NCBI GenBank assembly: GCA_013180625.2
Contig: SNVD02002303.1
Location: 1-64,000, forward strand
Length of the DNA stretch: 64,000 nt
DNA from: Boswellia sacra
Taxonomy: Eukaryota; Streptophyta; Magnoliopsida; Sapindales; Burseraceae
Direction of reading: 5' to 3'
Shown here: piece by piece, positions 46,428-58,931 of the stretch
Numbering within the stretch: the first letter of the stretch is position 1
How the letters are laid out: each line of letters opens with the position of its first letter
Position numbers and translations under genes: made by a program
The notes under the pieces: generated by a model
What the model was told of the DNA's origin: nothing
Database searches by the model: none
What the model saw: the letters and a program-made list of their open reading frames with translations, nothing else

Positions 46428-48101
46428 GGGAAAATTGAAAAAATGGACACAATTAAGGGTCCTTAATAAAATTTAGACACATCCTGAAAAATTTTCATGT
46501 CATAAATACTTTCTTGACAAAAAGACTCAAATACCCTTTAAAATTTAATTTATTTCTAAACTCTTTATTTTCCTTTTTCCTTCACTTACCTCTTCCTATT
46601 TCTATAACCGTGTCCTATTTTTATAACCGTCTGTTGTTGTCCAGCTTTCAATACCCCTCGACATCGTCGAAAACACAGTCCGAAACGCAGCAAGAGGAAC
46701 GAGAAACCTATTCTGTGTTTGAGGATTTGGGGTAGATTTTAGAGATTTTGAATTTGAGGATTTAAGTTTGGGTTTATATTTTATATTTTTTCTGTGTTTG
46801 TGGGGCTAAATGAAGTGTTATTGGGTTGATTTTTTGATTTGATGTGTGTAAAAATGGTGAAAATTTTCTATTTCATTAGATTTGGGTTAGTTTTTATAGA
46901 ATTTGAATTAGGGATTTGAGTTTCCGTTAGATTTGTGAACTTATTCTATGTTTTTAGGGATAAATCTAGTATTATTAGGTGATTTTTGTGGTTTGATGTG
47001 TATGAAAACTATGGAAACCGATGGGCTTGGTCTCGAGGTAGACGATGGTTGAGTGTCTGATATCTGACACATCTCGACACTCGACAAAATTGTTTTCTCT
47101 TTCATCCAACATGTTGAGTGTGGAATCATCCGACACTGTAATCTCTTCGATGATATATCCGACACTCGACAAATTATTTTCCCTTTCATCCGACACTAGA
47201 TGAAAGTGAAAACAATTTTGTCAAGTGTTGGATGCATCATCCGAAGAGTTTGTAGTGTCGGACACTCGAATAATCCTCAAATTTTTAAGTTTGAGGAACA
47301 TTCATTGCTAAATTAACTCAATCATATTTTGATTATAAGTTGATATTCACTAGTTGATTATGACTCATCTTTGCTCACCAACATTTTGTAAAACTCTTCG
47401 GATGATGTATCCGACACTCGAATCTGACACTCGACAAATTGTTTTCACTCTCATCTAGTGTCGGATGAAAGTGAAAATAATTTGTCGAGTGTTGGATACA
47501 TCATCGAAGAGTTTATAGTATCAGATTCTTCATCCAACACTCGGAATGTGTCGGATAACTGACATTCGACATGTCAGATGAAAGAGAAAACAATTTTGTC
47601 GAATGTCGGATGCAAAATTCGTCGAGATGTGTCGGATATCAGACACTCGACCATCGTCTACCTCACGATCAAGCCCGTCGGTTTTCACAGTTTTCATACA
47701 TATCAAACCATAAAAATCACCTAATAACACTATATTTATCCATAAAACACACAGAATAAGTTCACAAATCCTACAGAAACTCAAATCCCTAATTCAAATT
47801 CTCAAAAAACTAACCCAAATCTAACGAAACAAAAAACAATCAAATAAATCACTCTGCATCGTCTTGCTTCTATCCTCAGAGGATGCTCGTCTCGATTTGC
47901 GTTTTGAGTATAGTTGAGGGGTCTCAGAAATAAAGAGTTGAGGGTTTTCAGGAAGAGGGAAATAAGGCTTTAGGAATAAATTGAATACATAAGGGTATTT
48001 TAGTCTTTTTATCAAAAAAAAGTCTATGGTATAAAAATTTTTCAGGATGTGTTCATATTTTATTGAGGGCCCCTAATTGTGTTTATTTTTTCAATTTTTC
48101 C
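46428..48101. mobile_element. Mutator-like foldback element with 9-bp target duplication
   Basis: Ends GGGAAAATTGAAAAAA and TTTTTTCAATTTTTCC are inverted repeats; both flanks carry TATATTTAA (46419-46427 and 48102-48110). Inversion continues nearly to the centre: left-arm segments such as GATTTGGGTTAG (about 46880), AACTTATTCTATG (about 46938) and TAGACGATGGTTGAGTGTC (about 47040) reappear complementary at about 47810, 47755 and 47650. The arms are about 800 bp with a spacer near 47270-47390. The inner arms are built from TCCGACACTCGACAAA-type words and nested hairpins. No protein is encoded; ORF-like stretches are repeat artefacts. Confidence 0.92.
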
Positions 48102-48110
48102 TATATTTAA

Positions 48111-49344
48111 TTAGAAAACTTCCAAGTTGATTAGAGAACTATATAGAATATCCTTTACTGTTAATGACAAAAGTTATCTGATCATGTATCTATATAAGAA
48201 GTGAGAAAATGTTAAATATCTCTTTAATGTAATTTAAAAAAAAAAATAGTGTCTAATAGTTACTTTCAGTTGAATAATTTTTAGTTTGAAATCAATAGAA
48301 CTTGCTTGCCCTCATGAATCTATGAATCTATGCCAAAACATTGAAATTGCCATCTCACAAATTCAGAAGAGTTAAAGATATAATAGTATTAGTAAGAGCA
48401 ACACAAAATAAAGTACACTGGGAAACAATTATTATTACGGCGCACAAGGGAAAAGCTTTCATTTCCTCATTTGTTTAATTGCTCATCACTTTACACTAAT
48501 TGGCTTAAACGAGAATCAATGCCTAAAGCAGGGTTTAATTAATTAATTAATTTATATATATAATGTAATGAACACCTAGCGTTGTTCTTAGCAAGAATCA
48601 TATGATTAAGCTAAAGAATAATTACAAATATAGCCGCCTAAGAATTATCTCCAAACCACCCATTTAATAATAAAGAAATTGTGGGAATATAATCAATTAC
48701 AAGGGGCTTTTAATCTTAAGAAGGATCATGGAAGCATCAATTAGTGCCTATGATTATCATTATTAGGCCTCTAATTCTATTACATTAAGTGCATTCTTTT
48801 TGAGTGGGTATCCTAAGCTAATTAAGTTTAATATCCCATACCCATCCTTTTTGAACATAAAAGCACTTATCAGCCACTTACTTTCCACTTACTATTCTAT
48901 GTTTGATATATGATCATCATTATTACTTAAGAGTTGGTTAATGAATGTACTTATTGATGAATGGAATTAATTATTCATCTAGCGGGAACTAAAAAAAAGC
49001 CCTGTTACCTCTAAATTACTAGAATAGGAGTACTAAAAATGAAATGGAAATTAGAGATGACAAAAGCCGATTGTGAAATCAAGGAGGGTGATAGCTAGCT
49101 TGGATACAAACAGTTAAAAAGAAAATTTGAATCTATATAAGTTATCACGTCATATTATAGAGTTTAAATTATAGAAATATTATAAGTCCAGCATTAATTA
49201 TATGTTAATGCTATTTTATGACATAAATATTATTGTGGCTTGCATCCATGGGTTGTCGATACATTACGTTTATTCAAGCTTCTACTTAATATTTAAAACA
49301 TATAAATTTGTATACTTGGATTTATATTAATAAGTGTTCATAGG
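48111..49344. other. No gene recognised
   Basis: AT-rich intergenic DNA with an AATT run near 48536-48555; nothing else identified. Confidence 0.6.
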
Positions 49345-49379
<35 letters not shown>

Positions 49380-49380
49380 C

Positions 49381-49473
<93 letters not shown>

Positions 49474-49474
49474 A
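49345..49474 (+). repeat. Compound microsatellite
   Basis: (GT)n, (AT)n, (ATAC)n, (AT)n and (AG)n in succession, ending just before the second Mutator-like element. Confidence 0.97.
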
Positions 49475-49492
49475 TATTATGAATAATATTAA

Positions 49493-50375
49493 GGGAAAAT
49501 TGAAAAAAAAAGTCCAAATTAAGGGACCTCATTGAAAAATAAGCCACTCCCATAAAATTTTAATGCAATAGACCTTTCTTTAAATTACCTTATCACCCTT
49601 CTTCCTATATTTTCCTGCATTTTCTCTATCATCTTTGGCACACTTCTTCATTCTTTCTCTCTCTGTAATTCCAATATCTCTCTCATATTCTTCTCTCTTC
49701 TTCCTGTATTTTTCCGCATTTTCTCCCTCTTATTCATCATCAAATATATTTATCAACTCAAGTTTTAAAACAAGAAGAAAGAAGGCAAGAGAGAAATAAA
49801 TAACGGTTTGGGAATTCGATAGTATGAAATCTAACACTCGACAGCATAAAATCCGACACTCGACAACATAGAAGCCGACACTCGACAGCATAGAATCTAA
49901 CACTCGACAATATAAAATCTGACACTTGACAGAATTTGACACTCGATAATATAAAATCTGACACTTGACGGAATCTGACACTTGACAACATGAAATATGA
50001 CACTCGACATCATGAAAGCCGACACTCGACAGTATAGAATCTGACACTCAACAACATAAAATCTGACACTCGAAGGCATGAAAGTTGACACTCGACAGTA
50101 TGGAATCTAACACTCAACAGTATAAAATCCGACACTCAAGAAAAATCTGACACTTGACATCATGGAATCCGACACTCGAAAGCATGAAATCTGACATTCG
50201 ACAACACAGAATTCGACACTCAATAGCATGAAATCGACACTTTCTTCTTTCTTTTCTATTATTAAGGGCATTTTAGTCATTTTACGTAGAAAGTGTCTGT
50301 GGCTTGAAAAATTTTCAGGATATGTCTAAATTTCACTACAGGCCCCTAATTCTGTCTATTTTTTCAATTTTTTCC
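49493..50375. mobile_element. Short Mutator-like element of the same family
   Basis: 883 bp, ends GGGAAAATTGAAAAAA and TTTTTTCAATTTTTTCC, flanked by a perfect 9-bp duplication TAATATTAA (49484-49492 and 50376-50384). Subterminal parts match those of 46428-48101 (AAAATTTTCAGGATAT and AGGCCCCTAATT near the right end). The core (49815-50240) is an array of ~20-bp units, GACACTCGACAgcATagAATC and variants. Non-coding. Confidence 0.92.
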
Positions 50376-50384
50376 TAATATTAA

Positions 50385-52293
50385 TTAATAAATATTATAT
50401 TACGATTCCTAACTTTAATGAAAATTTCAATTTTATCAAAATATTTGGAGGGGGATCTTTTAACAGAAATATCTAATTATTGATTATAATATTGAAAATT
50501 CAAAAATTATATTTACTAATATCAACTTATTAACTATGGTGACTATTAAATTATGTTAATCAATGGTTAAAAATTTGTATTAAAAGACTGTTATCGAGGG
50601 ATCCCTTTCCTATATCCTACAACATCTTATGGGTTTTTAACTAGTGCTGCATGTAAAAGCTTACAAAAAAAAGAAAAAAAGAAAAAAACCTAATAATATA
50701 TCAGTGTATATATTTTTATTTTAATTTAGAAAACAATAACTTTGTAAGACCGTCCATATATTATATGTTTAGATATGTTCAAAGAAATTATAAGCAATTT
50801 TTTACGACAATAAGGATTTTACTTGCCATTTATACAAAAGTTGGCTTGCGATGAAATAAAATCCGTGCCCAATAACTTCGAAAGGGATTTAACATTGACA
50901 CCCTGAGTTTGGTCCAATAAATTAATGACAATAATTCAAATATTTCACACCTTTCTATGTTATTTTAGATATTAAAATACCCTTAAGTTATTTTCTTCAT
51001 TAAATAAATTTTAATAAAATTAAAAAAATCAATGAAAACCCTTTATACAATTAAAAAATATAAAGAAATTAAATAAAACTAAGAATATATCATAAAGAAT
51101 ATTGTTTTTCATAAAACATATAATATAACAAATATCTTTTAATATGAACTTTGAAAATTTTGTTTACGAAGAACATTTTTAACTATATAAGCCAAATGCC
51201 TTATTTCCCTCTTCCTGAAAATTACTTTTAATTATGTTATTAAAATATATTTTTAAATGTATTAAATTTTATTTTAAATAAGGGCAAATATCATTCATAA
51301 CCTTGAACTAAGACTTATTATGACAAACCTAAAGTGTATGAAAATGTGAACGATGACCCTATCGTAAGGTAATCTTATTTGAATTAATGTAATTAAGGTT
51401 TGAGAACTGTAATGAAAAAGACTTATATATCATTATTTATTTTTGGTAAATATCACTTAGACTCCTTATCTTAAAAAAAGAAAAAAGAAAAAGAAATCGA
51501 CCCATGAAGAGGAAAAATATCTCCTGGACTCCTTTTTCTCTTTGAATTGTTTTTGGATTTTAGGTTATTCTAATTTTTTAAATTCATATTACTTTATTTT
51601 TATGATTCTTTTTATTTTGAGATTTTAATAATCAAATTAATTATTGTTGAGGCTTAATAATCTAATTAACAACTAGGGAAGAAGCATTTTCTACTGATTT
51701 GTTTTCATTTCAAAGGTTTTTTTTTTTATCTTCCTGATTATTTACTGTTTCTTTGTTCTCCATTTTCATTACCTTCTTATTTAAAAAGATTTAAAGAGAT
51801 AAGATAAAGATGAACTACTCAAAATTTTATAAAGAGGTATTCTAGATCGAAGAAGAGATGTTTGTTACTGGTGGATGTGTAGATTAATTAGATAATTGAG
51901 TTTATTTAACAACATTTTTTTAATAAAAGATATACATGCATGGTATTAGATTGGGCGAAGTGAGGAAAAATATAAATTTTAATTTTTAGTTGGAAGTTTA
52001 CTGGTGAAATTTGCATGCATACAAAAGGCCCATCGTTTTTACTATTAGTAGTGCAACACGTGTTTTGGGTACATTTAACTAAATAATATCTTTCACCGTG
52101 TATTCTTGCGACCCCACCAACCAGAAGGAAATATTATATATAAAGCAATATATAATTGACCTAAGCTACTACAAATAGAATAACATCTCATTGCATGAAT
52201 GTATTTAATAAAATTATGTCATTTATTACGCATGTATATATATTTTTCTATCTATTAACATATCAAATTTTCTTTATATTTGAAATTAATACT
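50385..52293. other. No gene recognised
   Basis: AT-rich DNA; no element borders or coding motifs seen. Confidence 0.6.
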
Positions 52294-52650
52294 TGTTATG
52301 GCCATAACAATATTGGGCCTCAATTATTTCTAATACAGTAAACCCATTATCTGGGCCCGTTATTTAGGTCCCACAATGGCCCATCCTGACTCCTATATAA
52401 ACCCTCCGGATTATTGCTCAAGGCATGCACACTTTTCTGAGCTTACTCTCTCTCTAAATTTCCTTTATTTTTGAGAGCTTCTCTCTCTAGGAAATTCTCC
52501 TAGAAAATTCCGGAGTGCCGGAAACTGACTTGAGCGTCGGAGGGTCTTCGCCGACACCTCTGACTGTTTTTCTTTGCTCGCAGGACTAGACCCGACGTAC
52601 GACTCGAGCTCCGACCTGCTTCCTGGCCGTCCGAAAATCGTGCATCAACA
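52294..52650 (+). repeat. Tat element 5' LTR
   Basis: Contains a TATATAAA box at 52394-52401. The first 14 bases form the palindrome TTATGGCCATAA just inside TG. Confidence 0.95.
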
Positions 52651-52652
52651 GT

Positions 52653-52670
52653 TGGCGCCGTCTGTGGGAA
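52653..52670 (+). other. Tat element primer-binding site
   Basis: TGGCGCCGTCTGTGGGAA two bases after the LTR, a typical plant Ty3 primer site; I do not assign the tRNA. Confidence 0.85.
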
Positions 52671-52725
52671 CGACAATTCAAGCCTCTTTAGTTGTTGCTC
52701 CCATCCAAACGTATTCAAACACATC

Positions 52726-54312
52726 ATGAGTAACGAATCCCAACACTCAACCTCCCTAGAGGTTGACGAAGAAATCGAGGTTGAAGCACCTCCCCGACGT
52801 CGAAGGGTAGTTGATATGGGGAGAGCATTAGTTATATCTTCTGGGGTGGGGCCTAGCCTCAGGCAACCCCGGCTTTCACTTAGAAGATCGAAAAAGGGCA
52901 AGACGAATCGGTTAACTACCATGGAATATACCATGCGAAATTTCAGTGAACAGATGAATCGTATGGTGACTGTGTTCAACCAAGCATTCGGACAAAGTGT
53001 TCAGCCGACTGCAAACGCTGCTGGGAATAACCCGATGAGTGCCATGGTAGTACCCAATGTCCATACGGATGTTGGTGGACGTCCTGATTTAGTCGCCCAG
53101 AGTACTGGATTGCCTCGCCATCAGGTCATTCAACCGAATCTTTCCCATCCTATTGTTCAAAGAGGGGATGGTCGCCCACAGATTCCCTCTCCCTCACATA
53201 CCGTATCTGAACAACAGTTAGCAGCAGTAGACCTTCGACACTCTTTGAACAAGAAACGCCATACAGGCGTTGAGCAGATACCAAGGGGAAGTAATGTTGA
53301 TCAGCCCACCTATTCTTATCATGGCCCTTATGCTCCGAGGGGTAATTATCAGTCAAAGAGAAATCGCCCCAGCTCACCACCTAAAGTTAAGAATCATCGC
53401 CCAGATGTTGACCCGATGGATGTCTCGGAGGAGGGGATATCAGACAATCATTATGCGGAGTTCAAGCGCGAAATGGATGAAAAAATCCATAAACTGGAAA
53501 AGTTGATTAAGCGTTCAGGAGGGGAAGAAGATGGTCGTCCACAATGGGAATCACCATTTGCTGAAGATATTTAAAGGGAAAGATACCCATACGGATTCCG
53601 GATGCCGCAACTTGAGCTTTACCAAGGGACAACGGACCCCCGAGAGCATTTAGACTCTTTTATTTCTCATATGGAGATACAAGGGGTCTCAAGGGGAATC
53701 ATGTGCAGAACCTTTTCTCTTACCCTTGGAGGATCAGCTAAGCAATGGTATAGAAGGCTACCAGCTGCATCCATCTCCAGCTTTGATGAGCTTGCCCGTA
53801 GTTTCCTCACGCATTTTAGCAATATGAAAACGAGAAGTCGACCAGCGCAGAGCTTTCTTTCAATCAAGCAGGGTCGTAATGAATCCCTCCGTGCATTTTT
53901 AGACAGATATCAGCGGGAGGTTGCCCGAGTGGATCTATTTCATAATGGTTACGCTATGCAAGGCTTGGTTCAAGGAATCAGAGGGGAGCTCCCTCTAGCA
54001 TGGGAATTCTCTGTCAACCTCCCACGTACGTATTAAGAAGCATTAGCAAGGGTCTCTAGTCATGCTGATGCAAAGGAAATTTTTCAAGCAAATTACCCTG
54101 GGTAGACTCTGGTGGTACCTAATTCCTTACGTACAGATAGACGACCGTATGATAATAGAGGAGAACCTCATGATAGAAATCATAGATCAGTTCTGGATCG
54201 ACGCTCTGCGCGAGACATAGTCAGAAATGATCGCTTCCTGTTACAAGGGTCATCCACCCGACCCCGCCAAGAGCATCATGATCGACCTTAAGAGGAGCAC
54301 CGTACATTCACG
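52726..54312 (+). pseudogene. Tat gag (broken)
   Basis: ATG 52726 (MSNESQHSTSLEVDEE). An acidic and then basic N-terminal region is followed by the retrotransposon Gag domain: LELYQGTTDPREHLDSF (about 53610), SAKQWYRRLPAASI (about 53735) and LSIKQGRNESLRAFLDRY (about 53860). In-frame TAA at 53572-53574, then TAA at 54034-54036 and further stops near 54100 and 54290 break it. Confidence 0.92.
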
Positions 54313-55413
54313 TTGCTTAATATGCCACAACGGGATATCCTAAAGGAAATCAAGGATAAAAGTCTACTGAAAGAACCTGTCCCCTTACGGTCAAATCCAA
54401 AAACAAGAGACAAAAGAAAGTTTTGTCATTTTCACCAGGCTCATGGTCATAATACTGCTGATTGCTTCGAACTGAGGAGACAAATCGAGGGCCTTATCAA
54501 GGATGGTCAGCTACAAGAATACATTTATCGGCCCCCTGAATCATCCAACAAGAATGACAAAGGGAAGGAACCATTAGAAGAAGTAGCCACAATTTTTGGG
54601 GGAGTAGTGGCTGGTTCAAGTTCCCAAGCCCTAAGGCACCTAGCTAGGCAAGCAAGGTATGAACTCCCTCGCCATGAGGTCAACCTGACAGCCACTTCCA
54701 CCAATGTAGGAGATCATGATGTTATCTCCTTTTCATCACAAGATGCGCAGAGTATCCATCATCCACATTGTGATGCCTTGGTCTTTACAGTGATAGTGGC
54801 CAATAAGAGGCTACGAAGAATGTTGATTGACAGTGGAAGCTCGGCTGACATAATGTCATTGGATGCATTTGATCGATTGGGTCTCAACCGTAGAGACATG
54901 AGAGGCATCCAAACTTCTCTGATGGGATTCGCTGGAGGGAAGGTTATTCCCGAAGGAGTAATCTCGTCACCTGTAACCTTGGGAGAAGGCTCCCTATAGA
55001 CAACCAGGATGGTGAATTTTCTTGTGGTAGATCATCCGGGAGTTTATAATGCCATCCTTGGTCGGCCGTCGCTTTACGACTTCAAAGCCGTGATAGGTGT
55101 ATATCATCATGTCCTGAAATTCCCAACACCCTCAGGGATAGGAGAAGTAAGAGATGAACAACGAACTTCTCGGGAATGTTACAACATTGCTTTCAAAGAG
55201 AAGGCGCATAAGCTATGGATGATTCGTGGAGAGCCTTCCGAGGGGATGGAAGGTTTGGATCCACAGGACCGAGAGAAAAGGGAGGCTGTAGCTCCAATAG
55301 AAGGGATGGATGACGCCCCTATTTACTTGAATGATCCGGAGAAGACAGTGAAGGTGGGTGAGAATCTTCCTCTACCAATCAAGGATAGGTTGATTGGTTT
55401 TCTTCGAGAGTAG
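54313..55413 (+). pseudogene. Tat nucleocapsid and protease (broken)
   Basis: Knuckle-like FCHFHQAHGHNTADC (about 54420), then aspartic protease MLIDSGSSADIMS (active-site Asp, about 54825) and NAILGRPSLYDF (about 55050). TAG at about 54997-54999 interrupts between the protease halves, and TAG at 55411-55413 precedes RT. Confidence 0.92.
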
Positions 55414-56780
55414 AGCGACGTTTTTGCATGGTCTCATGAAGACATGCCTGGTATAGACCCGAATATAGCTGTCCACCGCCTTAATGTCAACCCGGAGCTC
55501 AACCCGTTCGACAAAAGAGGAGGCACCAAGCCCCAGAGCGTTCAGAGGCAATTATCTTAGAAATGAGCAAACTCTTGACAAGTGGAATCATTCGGGAGGT
55601 AAACTACCCCGAATGGCTCTCTAATGTTGTATTAGTGAAAAAAACCAATGGAAAATGGCGTGTCTGCATCGACTTCAAGGACTTGAACAAGCATTGTCCA
55701 AAAGACAGCTTTCCACTACCCAGGATAGATCAATTAGTTGATGCCACTACTGGCCACCAACTGCTAAGCTTCATGGATGCTTATTCTGGTTATAACCAGA
55801 TTCCCATGTATTCGAAGGATGAAGAAAAAATAGCCTTCATCACTGATAGAGGGTTATACTGTTATCGGATGATGCCGTTCGGATTAAAAAATGCTGGAGC
55901 AACTTATCAACGGCTGGTAAACTCCATGTTTGCTTCTCTCCTAGGAAAGACAATGGAAGTTTATGTGGATGATATGCTCACCAAGAGCATGGACACTAGA
56001 TCCCACGTGGACGACCTCCGAACAACCTTTGACATCCTCCGGAAGCATGATATGAAGCTGAATCCCACCAAATGTACTTTTGGGTTATCCTCTGGGAAGT
56101 TCGTGGGATTCATTGTCACCCAAAGGGGGATAGAAGCCAATCCTGAAAAAATCCTAGCACTTATGAGGCTGGAGTCTCCCAAAACTCCAAAGGATATACA
56201 AGTCCTCACTGGACGACTGGCCGCTCTGAATCACTTTATGTCTAGGGCGACTGATAAATTTCACCCTTTCTTCAAAGCGTTAAGAAAGTGCAAGTAGTTT
56301 GAATGGACAAGTGAGTGTGAAAATTCATTCCTACAGCTGAAGAAGTACTTAGGTTCTCCTTCTCTCCTCTCCAAACCAATTTTGGGGGAGCCACTTTTTC
56401 TGTATCTAGCAGTCTCAGCATGCGCAGTGAGTGCAGCTCTTGTCCGTGAAGATCAGGGAATTCAGAGGCCGGTTTATTATGTGAGTAAGGCCTTGACAGA
56501 AGTCGAAGGTAGATACCCTCCTATGGAGAAGCTGGCTCTCGCCTTAGTTGTTGCGGCACGAAAGCTTCGCCCATATTTTCAAGCACATACTGTCATGGTC
56601 CCAACTGATCACCCTTTGCAACAGATACTCTATCGTCCAGAGCTTTCTGGAAGACTTGTCAAGTGGTCCATTGAGTTGGGAGAGTTCGACGTACATTATG
56701 TTGCAAGACCATCAATCAAAGGGCAGGCAATCGCTGATTTCATTGTCGAGTTTTCAAGTAGTATAGACAAGGAGGATGAA
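55414..56780 (+). pseudogene. Tat reverse transcriptase and RNase H (broken)
   Basis: RT from GIIREVNYPEWLSNVV and KWRVCIDFKDLNK through FMDAYSGYNQI and MPFGLKNAGATYQR to the catalytic YVDDM (about 55965), with thumb LNPTKCTFGLSSGKFVGF. A TAG at 56295-56297 lies before RNase H, which shows FLYLAVSACAVSAALV and LALVVAARKLRPYF. Stops at 55411 and 55558 break the linker from protease. Confidence 0.94.
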
Positions 56781-56819
56781 GAAACCAATACAGAGTCACG
56801 TGATCGACCAGTGTCCATA

Positions 56820-57263
56820 GAAATCGATCCACAGAAGGCATGGATCTTGTTCATAGATGGATCATCTAACAAGGTTGGTAGTGGAGCAGGCTTGATTCTG
56901 TCAACTCCGGATGGAGTAGAGGTAGCTGTGGCACTATGTTTCAATTTTAAAGCCATAAATAATGTCGCAGAGTATGAAGCCCTCCTTGGAGGACTTAGGC
57001 TGGCAATTGCCTTGGGGGTAGGGGAGATCGTCATCCATAGCGATTCCCAACTTGTCGTAAACCAAATCCGTGGAGACTATCAGGCGAAAGGCTCTACCAT
57101 GATAGCCTACTTGGGTAGAGTTAACTCCATTCTGCGCGGTTTTAAAGGTTTCGACATAGTAAGAGTCCCAAGGGTGGAGAATTCAAAGGCTGACAGTCTA
57201 GCTAGAATTGCTTTAGGAATAGACCCCCTTCTACCGACCGCCTATCACATGGTCGTTTTATAA
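56820..57263 (+). pseudogene. Tat second (archaeal-type) RNase H
   Basis: AWILFIDGSSNKVGSGAG (Asp, about 56850), NVAEYEALLGGL (Glu, about 56965), IHSDSQLVVNQI (Asp, about 57040) and NSKADSLARIA (Asp, about 57190) give the four acidic residues of an active RNase H. It is continuous with the first RNase H frame up to TAA 57261-57263. This extra domain defines the Tat clade. Confidence 0.93.
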
Positions 57264-57305
57264 TCTCCAAGCATATCACAACATGAGCTTCCGCCAGAGA
57301 AGACA

Positions 57306-58565
57306 ATGACCATTGACGGTAACCCTTGCTGGATGGACCCTATCATAAAGTTCTTAGAAATGGGGGAACTTCCAGCTAATCGCAATGAAGCAATCAAGAT
57401 AAGAGGGAGAGCATCAAGGTACACTATGGTCAATGGTGTTCTTTACAAAAGAGGGTTCAGCCTTCCTCTTTTAAAATGTCTTCGCCTAGAAGAAGCTGAT
57501 TATGTTCTCAGAGAAATCCACGAGGGTATATGTGGTAACCATTCTGGTGGTCGGTCTCTAGCTCATAAGTGTATCAGGCAAGGATACTATTGGCCAACCA
57601 TGAAGAATGATGCTAAGACATTCTCAACTAGGTGCCACAAATGCCAGAAATTTGCCAACATCCCAAAGAGAGCTCCTGAAAACCTGACTCCAATGACAGC
57701 CCCATGGCCGTTCGCCCAGTGGGGACTAGACCTTATTGGACCTCTTCCAATGGGTAAAGGTCAGGTTAAATATGCAGTTGTGGCAATTGATTACTTCACT
57801 AAGTGGGCAGAAGCTGAGCCCCTCGCATCAATTACTGAAAGGAAGACCACGGACTTTGTAAGGAAGTCAATTGTCTATAGGTTTGGTATCCCTCACACCA
57901 TCATTACAGACAATGGCAAGCAATTCGACAACTCCAACTTCAGGAACTTTTGTAAGGAGCTGAACATCTCTTTGTACTCTTCATCTCCAGCTCATCCTCA
58001 AGCAAACGGTCAGGTGGAGGCCGCTAACAAAACCATTAAACACCTCCTCAAGACCAAATTAGATGCTAGGAAAGGTGCATGGCCAGAAGAGCTTCCACAA
58101 GTGCTTTGGGCATACCGAACCACTGTCCATACGGCAACAGGAGCAACCCCATACTCCTTGGCGTTTGGCTCGGAAGCAGTCATACCGGTTGAAATTGGCC
58201 TTCCATCACCTCGTACTGAGGGATATGACGAAGAGCTTAATCATAGAAGCCTTCAACTCAACCTAGATCTTCTTGAGGAAGAAAGGGATCTCACTAGTGT
58301 CAAGGTAGCTGCTTACCAAGAAAGGGTTGCTCGATATTTCAACTCTAAGGTTAAGCGCCGATCTTTCCAAGAGGGAGACTTGGTTTTGAGACAAGTACTA
58401 CAAAGTACCCGAGATCCCACTGATGGAGCATTGGGGCCCAACTGGGAGGGTCCGTATCAAGTCAAGGCAGTCATCCGACCAGGCACCTACCGACTGGTCA
58501 CCATGGATGGGAGGTCGCTCCGTCATCCATAGAATATTGAGCACTTAAAGAAGTATTATCCGTAA
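57306..58565 (+). pseudogene. Tat integrase
   Basis: Open for 408 codons: zinc-binding segment ending CHKCQKFANIPK (about 57640), DDE core with GLDLIGPLPMGKG (about 57730), IITDNGKQFDN (about 57900) and GQVEAANKTIKH (about 58010), and the C-terminal GPNWEGPYQV region. A TAG at 58530-58532 stands where Trp is expected; the original end appears to be TAA 58563-58565 (IEHLKKYYP). Nearly intact apart from this. Confidence 0.94.
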
Positions 58566-58931
58566 TCTCTCTATATGTGCAGTAACTCCGCCCAGGAGCT
58601 TATGCATGTGTAACAACTCCCATAGGGAGACCAATAAAGAGATTATCAATAAAGTGTTCAGTTTATTCAGAATTTTTGTGATTATACATCCTTAAAGCAC
58701 ATGTATGATCAAATTGCAATAAGATGAAAAGAGCAAAAGAGTGCAACACTAGAAAGAAAAAAAAAAATTTAGTGTTCTTATTATATCAAAATTAGTTGAG
58801 GGGTGCCACACATCCTCACCTAGTACATTGAATTGAAAGTAAAGACAGTAAAAGGTAAAGTCAAGGCCTAGAGATATATGATTATTCCCTATGAATGAGC
58901 ATCTACCTAGTTGGAACAATTCTAACTATCT

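Noticed and set aside
46941..47784. Short frames such as MSDERENNF... on both strands
   Set aside because: Mirror translations of the palindromic element; no family match.
49730..50091. Cys/Val/Ser-repeat frames on the minus strand
   Set aside because: Translations of the GACACTCGACA array inside the small Mutator-like element.
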